This document shows positions 40,901-47,139 of a stretch of 47,139 bases of DNA, piece by piece. The notes under the pieces were generated by a model. The model ran no database searches. It had not been told where the DNA came from and saw only the letters and a program-made list of their open reading frames with translations. The stretch is from Blautia schinkii DSM 10518. GTDB lineage: Bacteria; Bacillota; Clostridia; Lachnospirales; Lachnospiraceae. A program made the position numbers and the translations under genes. The stretch is from positions 1 to 47,139 of the forward strand of contig JNKJ01000040.1 in the NCBI GenBank assembly GCA_000702025.1. The letters run 5' to 3'. Numbering within the stretch: position 1 is the first letter of the stretch; every line of letters begins with the position of its first letter.

Positions 40901-42055
40901 ATGTTAGTACCTATGAGAGCAATTCTGGAAACTGCGGACAAGTATGATTACGCCCAGGGCGCATTTAACGTAAACGCGGTGTGCCAGGCCAAGGCAGTGA
41001 TCAATGTCCACGAGATGTTCCGAAGCCCAGCGATCCTGCAGGGAGCAGACCTTGCAAACGGCTTTATGGGCGGACGCACGGACTTTATGAATGCAACACT
41101 GGAGGATAAAAAGGCCGGAGCCAGAAATATTGCGGCAGCCGTAAAAGCTTATGGAAGCAGCAGCGAGATTCCGGTGGCCCTTCATCTTGACCACGGCCGC
41201 GATCTGGACTCCTGCATTGCAGCTATAGAGGGCGGTTACACCAGCGTGATGATCGACGGCAGCTCCCTGCCCTTTGAGGAAAACGTGGAGCTCACCAGAG
41301 AGGTTGTAAAATATGCCCACCAGCGCGGCGTTACGGTGGAAGGCGAGCTCGGTGTGCTGGCCGGAGTGGAGGATCACGTATTTTCTCAGGGAAGTACTTA
41401 CACCAATCCCCTGAGCGCCATTGACTTTTTCCGCAAGACAGGCGTGGACGCGCTGGCTATCAGCTACGGCACGATGCACGGAGCAAACAAGGGGAAAAAT
41501 GCAGTAATCCGTAAGGAGATTGCCATTGCCATCAAGGAATGTATGCGTCATGAGGGAATTGAGGGCTATCTGGTAAGCCATGGCTCATCCACGGTTCCCC
41601 AGTATATTGTAGAGGAGATCAATGCCCTGGGAGGCGACATCAGAAACGCGTACGGTATCGATGCGAACCAGCTCATCGAGGCTTCCCACTGCGGCATCAA
41701 TAAAATCAATGTAGACACGGACATCCGCCTTGCAGTGACCCGCAACATGAAGGAACTGTTTGCCAAGGATGCAGCGCTTCGGACCAGCGCATCCGTGGGC
41801 CAGATTTATGAGCTTCTTGAGAAAAACAAGACGGCATTTGACCCGCGCGTGTTTATCACACCGATCATGGACACTGTGATGTACGGAAATGTGCCGGATG
41901 ACGATGTAGCCCGAATCTGTAAATGCATAGAGGACGGCGTAAAAGAGGTGGTGGGCACCTTGATCGTCAAGTTCGGCAGCTACGGAAAAGCACCCAAGGT
42001 AGAGACAGTGACACTTGAGGAGATGGCAGACAGATATCAAAAAGCAGGAATCTGA
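40901..42055 (+). CDS. Class II ketose-bisphosphate aldolase
   Basis: This 384-residue class II aldolase has VALHLDHG (zinc His98, Asp97), VEGELGVLAGVED, AISYGTMHGANKG and LVSHGSSTVPQYIVEE, then INKINVDTDIRLAVT. These are the zinc and substrate motifs of the Fba/GatY/KbaY family. It splits a ketose 1,6-bisphosphate into dihydroxyacetone phosphate and an aldehyde. Chain length and the SHGSSTVP variant suggest one of the longer aldolase branches rather than tagatose-type KbaY. The start at 40901 follows ATAGGAGG. It lies between phosphofructokinase and TIM-like genes, which completes a hexose-to-triose route. Confidence 0.9.
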   Translation: MLVPMRAILETADKYDYAQGAFNVNAVCQAKAVINVHEMFRSPAILQGADLANGFMGGRTDFMNATLEDKKAGARNIAAAVKAYGSSSEIPVALHLDHGRDLDSCIAAIEGGYTSVMIDGSSLPFEENVELTREVVKYAHQRGVTVEGELGVLAGVEDHVFSQGSTYTNPLSAIDFFRKTGVDALAISYGTMHGANKGKNAVIRKEIAIAIKECMRHEGIEGYLVSHGSSTVPQYIVEEINALGGDIRNAYGIDANQLIEASHCGINKINVDTDIRLAVTRNMKELFAKDAALRTSASVGQIYELLEKNKTAFDPRVFITPIMDTVMYGNVPDDDVARICKCIEDGVKEVVGTLIVKFGSYGKAPKVETVTLEEMADRYQKAGI

Positions 42056-42163
42056 CAGCGGTAAGACGAATCAAAACATGCAGATGACTGACAGATATTA
42101 TCATTCAGGAATTCAATAGCTGTAGAGCGAAATAGAAAATCAGATGCGTATAGGAGGCACTTT

Positions 42164-43000
42164 ATGAAGCACATTTATCTGAATTTAAAACGATTTGACG
42201 TTCCCCCGGAACTGGGCGGCGTGAACAGGATTGCGCCCATGGAGGACTGGGCCGGTTATATTGTGAGAAACACGCAGGAAGAGCTTAAAAGGTATGATCC
42301 CGAAGAAGTGGAATTCGCAATGTATTTCCCGGAACTCCATCTCTTGGGCGCGCTTGGTGCAAGAAGTGAGGAAAGCCCCATACAGGTAGGGTGCCAGGGC
42401 GTTTACAGAGCCGATGCGGCTGTGGGCGGAAACTTCGGTGCGTTTACCACAAACCGTCCGGCCGCTGCCATGACCGCAGCAGGCTGTGTGACCACGATCA
42501 TCGGACACTGTGAGGAGAGAAACGACAAGGCAGGCATTCTCGCTGAGGCCGGAGTCACAGACACGGATGCTGTAAACAGACTTTTGAACCAGGAAATCCG
42601 CTGCGCTATTGCCAGAGGAATGAAGGTACTCTACTGTATCGGAGAAAAGAGCGAGGAACAGGAAAAGTGGCAGGAGGTCCTGGGAAAGCAATTGGAAATC
42701 GGCCTCGAGGGAGTGGATACCTCTAAGGTTGTGATCGCCTATGAGCCCATCTGGTCCATAGGGCCGGGAAAAACTCCGGCGGACAAGGAATACATTACAA
42801 AAATCGCCCGATTTGTCAAGGAAAAGACAGGTGGTATGGATATTGTATATGGAGGCGGCCTGAAAAAGGATAACGCAGCCATGCTTGCTTCCATTGAGGA
42901 AGTGGACGGAGGTCTGATCGCGCTTACCAGGTTCCAGGGAGAAATCGGATACTATCCGGAAGAGTACCTAGAAATCATTAAACTATACATGGGAGCATAG
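42164..43000 (+). CDS. Triosephosphate-isomerase-like protein
   Basis: This 278-residue TIM-fold protein keeps the three catalytic positions: Lys9 in LNLKRF, His115 in IIGHCEERN and Glu194 in AYEPIWSIGPGKTP, with the phosphate loop GGGLKKDNA. The N-terminus (LNLKRFDVPPELGGVNR) and GHCEER differ from the standard NWK and GHSERR, so this is a divergent paralogue. It could act on ordinary triose phosphates or on another short ketose phosphate, as EryH/LerI-type TIM homologues do. The ribosome site is AGGAGG. The LarA-family gene starts 11 bp downstream. Confidence 0.85.
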   Translation: MKHIYLNLKRFDVPPELGGVNRIAPMEDWAGYIVRNTQEELKRYDPEEVEFAMYFPELHLLGALGARSEESPIQVGCQGVYRADAAVGGNFGAFTTNRPAAAMTAAGCVTTIIGHCEERNDKAGILAEAGVTDTDAVNRLLNQEIRCAIARGMKVLYCIGEKSEEQEKWQEVLGKQLEIGLEGVDTSKVVIAYEPIWSIGPGKTPADKEYITKIARFVKEKTGGMDIVYGGGLKKDNAAMLASIEEVDGGLIALTRFQGEIGYYPEEYLEIIKLYMGA

Positions 43001-43011
43001 GAGGGAAAGAG

Positions 43012-44496
43012 ATGAAGCTTGATTTTGAATACGGACAGGGGACTTTAGCGGCAGAGCTGCCCGACAGTACAGATATCTTTATTCCGGGTGAGACGGTGAA
43101 GGACCCGGATCACATACCGGAGGATAAGCTGGAGGAGGCTTATCTCGAGAGCCTTGCCCATCCCATCGGGATGCCAACCTTGACAGAGCTGGCAGCAAAA
43201 GGGAAGACAGTCACCTTTGTTGTACCGGACAGAGTAAAGGGCGGAGAGCAGGCCACCAGCCATCGTAAACTCAGTATAAAATACATTCTCAGGGAGCTGT
43301 ACGCTGCGGGCGTTAAAAAGAAGGACATCCTCTTTATCATTTCCAATGGACTTCATCCAAGAAGCAAGGAGTCCGATGCCAAAGCAATCTTCGGAGAGGA
43401 GATTTTCCGGGAATTCTGGCCAACAGGCCAGATCATCAGCCATGACAGCGAGGACCAGGAAAACATGGTTTATCTTGGAAATACGCGCAGAGGCGACCCG
43501 GTTTATATGAACAGATACGTATTTGACTGTGATATCCCTATTCTCATCGGTCATGTACAGGGCAATCCCTACGGCGGCTACTCAGGCGGCTACAAACACA
43601 GCGCCACCGGAATCACTAACTGGCAGTGTATTGCCAGCCATCATGTACCGTCCGTCATGCACCGGGACGATTTCACCCCGGTAAACGGTGGCAGTCTGAT
43701 GAGAAATAAATTTGACGAGATCAGTATGCATATGGAACTTAAGATGGGGCATCCTTTCTTCTGTTGTGACGCGGTACTTGATACAAGCTCCAGACAAATT
43801 GCCATATTCTCCGGCTACGCAAAGGAAATGATGCCAAAAAGCTGGAAGGTGGCGGATAAGCGCACGTATGTGCACTGGGCAGAGAAAAAATACGATGTGC
43901 TGGTATTTGGTATGCCGCAGAAATTCCACTACGGCGACGGAATGGGTACGAATCCCATCATGATGATGCAGGCGCTCAGCGCGCAGGTTCTCCGTTTCAA
44001 GAGAATCATGAGCGACAAATGTGTGATCATCTGCTCCTCCACCTGCAACGGATATTTCCACGACGAGCTGTGGCCTTATCTGCGGGAGCTGTACACCATG
44101 TTCCAGCATGACCATATGAATACCCTGCCGGATATGAACCGCTACGGAGAATATTTTGCCACAAATGAAGAATATATCCGCCAATACCGCTTCTGCAATG
44201 CGTTCCATCCGTTCCACGGCTTTTCCATGATGTCCTGCGGTCATATCGCGGAAATGAATACCTCCGCAATCTATATCGTAGGCGCACAGGAGCCCGGTTA
44301 TGCCCGGGGCATGGGATTAAAGACCAGAGAGACCTTCGAGGAAGCACTTGAGGATGCCAAGAAAAAATATGTGGGACAGGAGCCGAATATCCTTGCACTG
44401 CCTATGACCTTCAAAAAGGCAGCAGTCCATCTGTGCATGAAAAACCCGCAGGACGACTGCATGGACGCGTACGGACATCATCCCTGCTGCGGCTGA
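43012..44496 (+). CDS. LarA-family nickel-pincer racemase/epimerase
   Basis: This 494-residue protein matches the lactate racemase (LarA, DUF2088) family. Likely active-site positions include Asp73-Arg74 in VPDRVKG, His115 in NGLHPRS, Lys195 in SGGYKHSATGI (the Lys that carries the pincer nucleotide in LarA) and His210/211. Family members racemise or epimerise 2-hydroxy acids, including lactate, malate and some sugar acids. The cofactor makers LarB, LarC and LarE are not in this window. As the last gene of the isomerase/kinase/aldolase/TIM operon, it may act on a hydroxy acid derived from the sugar. The C-terminus ends in a His/Cys cluster (GHHPCCG). Confidence 0.85.
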   Translation: MKLDFEYGQGTLAAELPDSTDIFIPGETVKDPDHIPEDKLEEAYLESLAHPIGMPTLTELAAKGKTVTFVVPDRVKGGEQATSHRKLSIKYILRELYAAGVKKKDILFIISNGLHPRSKESDAKAIFGEEIFREFWPTGQIISHDSEDQENMVYLGNTRRGDPVYMNRYVFDCDIPILIGHVQGNPYGGYSGGYKHSATGITNWQCIASHHVPSVMHRDDFTPVNGGSLMRNKFDEISMHMELKMGHPFFCCDAVLDTSSRQIAIFSGYAKEMMPKSWKVADKRTYVHWAEKKYDVLVFGMPQKFHYGDGMGTNPIMMMQALSAQVLRFKRIMSDKCVIICSSTCNGYFHDELWPYLRELYTMFQHDHMNTLPDMNRYGEYFATNEEYIRQYRFCNAFHPFHGFSMMSCGHIAEMNTSAIYIVGAQEPGYARGMGLKTRETFEEALEDAKKKYVGQEPNILALPMTFKKAAVHLCMKNPQDDCMDAYGHHPCCG

Positions 44497-44597
44497 GAGG
44501 CGCTATGGTGCAGAAGAGCTGCTAATCGAAATCCATGCCCAATCTGTACGGCAATCCATACTGCCCACATTGGCAGGGAACAATAAATAAATGAAAC

Positions 44598-44629
44598 CTT
44601 ATAAAAATCTTATAATTGCCCTCTATACT
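44598..44629 (+). promoter_or_regulatory. Direct repeats and -10 box of the immunity-type ABC operon
   Basis: CTTATAA occurs at 44598-44604 and 44609-44615, an 11-bp period typical of OmpR-family response-regulator sites. A TATACT -10 box (44624-44629) follows without a recognisable -35. No such regulator is in the window. About 125 bp of leader without a gene separates the box from the ATPase start. Confidence 0.45.
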
Positions 44630-44753
44630 TTGTTTTAGACCTGAGATATCAGCTTTGCGGCGGTATTTTAGGTTCCCGGAAGTCTGTTGCTTTGTGTTTA
44701 TGCACCTTTGCGGCTGCTTCGGTTACAAAACAAAATATGGAGGGCATTTTTTA

Positions 44754-45458
44754 ATGAAAAATTTTTTGGAAACTCAAGACTTATGTAAAACCTATAAAAA
44801 ACAAAAGGCAAACGACCATATTAATCTGCGGGTGAGGCAGAATACCATTTACGGTCTGCTTGGCCCTAACGGAGCGGGAAAATCCACCCTATTGAAAATG
44901 GTCACAGGCATGACCACACCCACCTCGGGAAAAATCCTGTTCCAGGGAAGGGAGATGGAACGTAAAGATTTAGCCTATATGGGCGCTTTAATCGAAAGCG
45001 CACCCATATATGAAAACCTTACTGCCAGAGAAAACCTCAAGGTTCGGGCGCTCCTGTGCGGCGTACCGGAAAAGCGGATTGACGAGGTGCTGAGCATTGT
45101 GAATCTTAAAAACACCGGAGGAAAAAGAGCCGGCAAGTTTTCCATGGGAATGAAGCAGCGGCTTGGGATTGCCATGGCACTTTTAAATCATCCCAGACTC
45201 CTGATATTAGATGAACCCACAAACGGGCTGGACCCCATCGGAATCAATGATTTTAGGGATTTAGTCAAACGATTTTCCAACCAGGGCATAACCGTCATCA
45301 TATCCAGCCACATTTTATCCGAGATCGAGCAGATTGCGGATGATATCGGCATCATAGTGAACGGAAAACTCAAATATCAGGAGCAGCTTTCGGAAACTGA
45401 GGAGCTGGAAAGCTTATTTATGGATATTGTGCGGAAGGAGGGCAGCCCCAATGCTTGA
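44754..45458 (+). CDS. Lantibiotic-immunity-type ABC ATPase (BcrA/NisF/EpiF group)
   Basis: This 234-residue ATPase has LLGPNGAGKSTLLKMVTGMTTPTSG, signature FSMGMKQRLGIAMALL and LLILDEPTNGLDPIGI, the pattern of bacitracin- and lantibiotic-resistance exporters. The start at 44754 follows TGGAGGG; an upstream in-frame ATG at 44616 would add an implausible Cys-rich leader. It works with the two permeases encoded next. It pumps a peptide from the membrane outward and so protects the cell. Confidence 0.9.
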   Translation: MKNFLETQDLCKTYKKQKANDHINLRVRQNTIYGLLGPNGAGKSTLLKMVTGMTTPTSGKILFQGREMERKDLAYMGALIESAPIYENLTARENLKVRALLCGVPEKRIDEVLSIVNLKNTGGKRAGKFSMGMKQRLGIAMALLNHPRLLILDEPTNGLDPIGINDFRDLVKRFSNQGITVIISSHILSEIEQIADDIGIIVNGKLKYQEQLSETEELESLFMDIVRKEGSPNA

Positions 45459-46173
45459 TTACATTAAAAGTGAGTGGATAAAACAAAAGCGCACGTTTCA
45501 CACCAGTCTGCTGTTCGTCGGACCGGCAGTGAGTATGCTTGTATGCATATTTCTCATGGCAGGCATATTCATCCAAACAGCTTCTTATAACTGGTGGTAC
45601 ATTACGTTCCTGCCATTCACCTTTACTTATATCTGTTCTGCTATTGTGTGCAGAGAGAAAAGGCACAATTATCATAACTTATTTTCAGCAGTGGAGGATA
45701 AAAAGAAGCTGTGGTATGCAAAAATCTTTGTATCGGTTATATACTTTGCGATCACCATCGCGATTTTCTGCGTCCTGATCGAGTGCGTGGGTCTGATTTT
45801 CGGCCAGGCAATCAGTCCGGTACACAATTTATTGGCGGGATTGATCCTGGTGCTCACATTTGCCTGGCAGATTCCGCTGTGGATGCTGGCTGCCTTAAAA
45901 GGAAATCTGTTCCTGTCTGTATTTTTAAGTGTGGTGTGTAATCTGGGCTTTGGGGCATTTTTTGCTCCCGCAAAGCTTTGGTGGGTGCCGTTTGCCATCC
46001 CGGCAAGAATGATGTGCCCGGTGCTTAACATACTGCCAAACGGACTTTTGATGGACGGCAGCCATGCACTCAACGATGCCGGTGTAATCCTGCCGGGTAT
46101 TCTTATAACGGTAGTAATGTTCGTTATTATTTCTGTAATCAGTGCAAAAATATTTGAAAAGCAGGAGGCGTAG
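45451..46173 (+). CDS. Lantibiotic-immunity-type ABC permease (MutE/EpiE group)
   Basis: This 240-residue membrane protein has about six spans and begins MLDYIKSEWIKQKRTF, the usual start of MutE/EpiE-type permeases. The start at 45451 overlaps the ATPase gene by 8 bp behind GGAAGGAGGG. It should pair with the next protein as a two-subunit exporter channel. No lanthipeptide precursor or modification gene is present nearby, which argues for defence against peptides of other organisms. Confidence 0.85.
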   Translation: MLDYIKSEWIKQKRTFHTSLLFVGPAVSMLVCIFLMAGIFIQTASYNWWYITFLPFTFTYICSAIVCREKRHNYHNLFSAVEDKKKLWYAKIFVSVIYFAITIAIFCVLIECVGLIFGQAISPVHNLLAGLILVLTFAWQIPLWMLAALKGNLFLSVFLSVVCNLGFGAFFAPAKLWWVPFAIPARMMCPVLNILPNGLLMDGSHALNDAGVILPGILITVVMFVIISVISAKIFEKQEA

Positions 46174-46175
46174 GA

Positions 46176-46946
46176 ATGAGAGATTTATTTAAATGCATCA
46201 GGGGAAATTTATACAAGTGCGTACATGCCAGGCTTCTGCTGGTACATGTACTTGTTCCGCTCATCGCTATTGTTGTTTTCGGCGCATATTACTTCATTTC
46301 GCCGCTTGCAGAGGAGGATAAGGTATTTGTTTATGTTCAGGCTGTGGCAATGGCTTATCCGCTCATGCTTGCTATTGTGGTAAGTATGCTTTACGAGTTG
46401 GACTTAAAGGCAGGCGGCTTCGCAAATTTACTGATCGTGCCGTATTCCAGGGTGAGAGTACATCTGGGAAATTTGCTTTCCCTGCTTATCTTAGGGCTTG
46501 GAGCCTGCGCCATTACGTTTTTGGGATTCGGCCTTGTGTTTCGTCTCCTGGGGTATACGGGGTTTGGAATTAAGGATTATCTGCTGTTTACGTTTCTGCT
46601 GTTCGGGGCAAACCTTGCCGCATATGTGATTCAATATATGGTCTGCTTCCTGTTTGGAAAAGGTGTATCGCTGGGAGTTGGAATTGTGGGAACACTACTG
46701 TCACCGCTCATGTATCTGGGGATGGGGGCACCGTTGTGGAGGTATATTCCGTGGAGTTATGGAATGAGACTTTCCACCTATCACTTTTTTCTGTTCCGGG
46801 GGCTGAGAAGCAGCGATATTACGGGGTACTCGATGGAGAATTTCAAGTCGGGGTTGTGGTTTGTGATTGGGTTGACGTTGGCGGTTATTGTGGTGTTTAT
46901 CATATGGGGCAGAGGATGGCAGAATACTAAGACGGCGGAGGAGTAA
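46176..46946 (+). CDS. Lantibiotic-immunity-type ABC permease (MutG/EpiG group)
   Basis: This 256-residue membrane protein with about six spans starts 2 bp after the previous permease (MRDLFKCIRGNLYKCVHARLLLVHVLVPL, in part), with KAGGFANLLIVPYSRVRVHLG in the second loop. This gene order (ATPase, E-type, G-type) is standard for lantibiotic immunity. No terminator is obvious before the structured repeat that follows. Confidence 0.85.
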   Translation: MRDLFKCIRGNLYKCVHARLLLVHVLVPLIAIVVFGAYYFISPLAEEDKVFVYVQAVAMAYPLMLAIVVSMLYELDLKAGGFANLLIVPYSRVRVHLGNLLSLLILGLGACAITFLGFGLVFRLLGYTGFGIKDYLLFTFLLFGANLAAYVIQYMVCFLFGKGVSLGVGIVGTLLSPLMYLGMGAPLWRYIPWSYGMRLSTYHFFLFRGLRSSDITGYSMENFKSGLWFVIGLTLAVIVVFIIWGRGWQNTKTAEE

Positions 46947-46956
46947 AATAGGGAAG

Positions 46957-47139
46957 GGGGTCCCCGGGAAGGTGTTGAACGGTGGGAATGAGGAGCTTGG
47001 GGGCTGGGGGAGGTATGTTTCCGGGCGGGCTGATGCTCGCTTCCCTTCAACTAAGTTCTAACTGCGACTAAGCCGCTCACGAAGAGCGTTCGCGGCTAAG
47101 TCTCCGTAAGAACTGGATTTTCAGGCGCGCTTCCGCAAA
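46957..47139 (+). repeat. Structured interspersed repeat, copy C (right edge)
   Basis: The G-rich left flank (46957-47032) is a diverged relative of the outer arms at 333-384 and 491-542. It is followed by CTCGCTTCCCTTCAACTAA, the 37-nt hairpin (47066-47102; arms GACTAAGCCGC and GCGGCTAAGTC) and the TGGATTTTCAGGCGCGC block, which runs off the window. It has the same orientation as copy A. Confidence 0.8.

Noticed and set aside
44497..44753. Lanthipeptide precursor gene before the immunity-type ABC operon
   Set aside because: No short reading frame with a leader-like start, ribosome site and Ser/Thr/Cys-rich tail is present in this stretch.
1..47139. Copies A and C as attachment sites bounding one integrated element
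   Set aside because: They are repeat copies that differ at several positions, a third copy lies inverted at 300-490, and the DNA between them has ordinary chromosomal metabolism genes with no integrase at either end.

Overview
The window looks like a chromosomal stretch of a gut-type Clostridia, most probably a Lachnospiraceae member. I infer this from strong purine-rich ribosome binding sites, YesM/YesN-type two-component regulators, a BspA-type leucine-rich-repeat surface protein, corrinoid methyltransferases, a TnpV-type transposon remnant and moderate G+C. I see no tRNA, rRNA or CRISPR array.

Layout. (1) 1-545: copies of a structured interspersed repeat, with a further copy at the right edge (46957-47139). 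Its hairpin shows compensatory base changes. (2) 579-5806: a BlaI-type repressor with a twin-operator promoter, followed by an M56 (BlaR1-type) membrane protease whose C-terminal sensor is an ABC sugar-binding-protein domain. Two matching ABC permeases and an adaptor-like protein follow; no ATPase is present. (3) 5958-8819: a large secreted BspA-like LRR protein on the minus strand. (4) 9038-18887: an L-rhamnose-type uptake module. A response regulator and a sensor kinase with a fused AraC module face a divergent rhaT-P-Q-S-M operon (ATPase, two permeases, binding protein, rhamnose mutarotase). (5) 19030-22328: an AT-rich type II restriction-modification pair lies between rhaM and a cupin-AraC regulator (22378-23361) related to the AraC module fused to the kinase. 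(6) 23481-24799: gene fragments (TnpV, a DUF1016/YhcG nuclease N-terminus, a serine recombinase piece).

(7) 24977-27808: a single 943-residue protein joining a methyl-tetrahydrofolate methyltransferase, a corrinoid protein and a UroD-type methyltransferase. (8) 28019-31625: a RelQ-like alarmone synthetase, a secreted Cys/His-rich protein, an ECF sigma factor with a membrane anti-sigma factor that has a His-rich tail, and an MBL-fold hydrolase. (9) 31843-44496: two transcription units that share a near-identical palindromic operator. The first carries a NitT/TauT-type ABC transporter, a NagB-like protein, NagA and a ROK repressor. The second carries a hexose-6-phosphate isomerase-like protein, a phosphofructokinase, a class II aldolase, a TIM-like protein and a LarA-family racemase. 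Together they resemble a dedicated, privately regulated upper-glycolysis route for an unusual amino or modified sugar. (10) 44754-46946: an orphan lantibiotic-immunity-type ABC exporter.

The most novel-looking items are the M56 protease/solute-binding-protein fusion, the three-in-one corrinoid methyltransferase, the ROK regulon with its LarA-family member, and the covarying hairpin repeat. Substrates of all transporters and of the methyltransferase are inferred, not shown.
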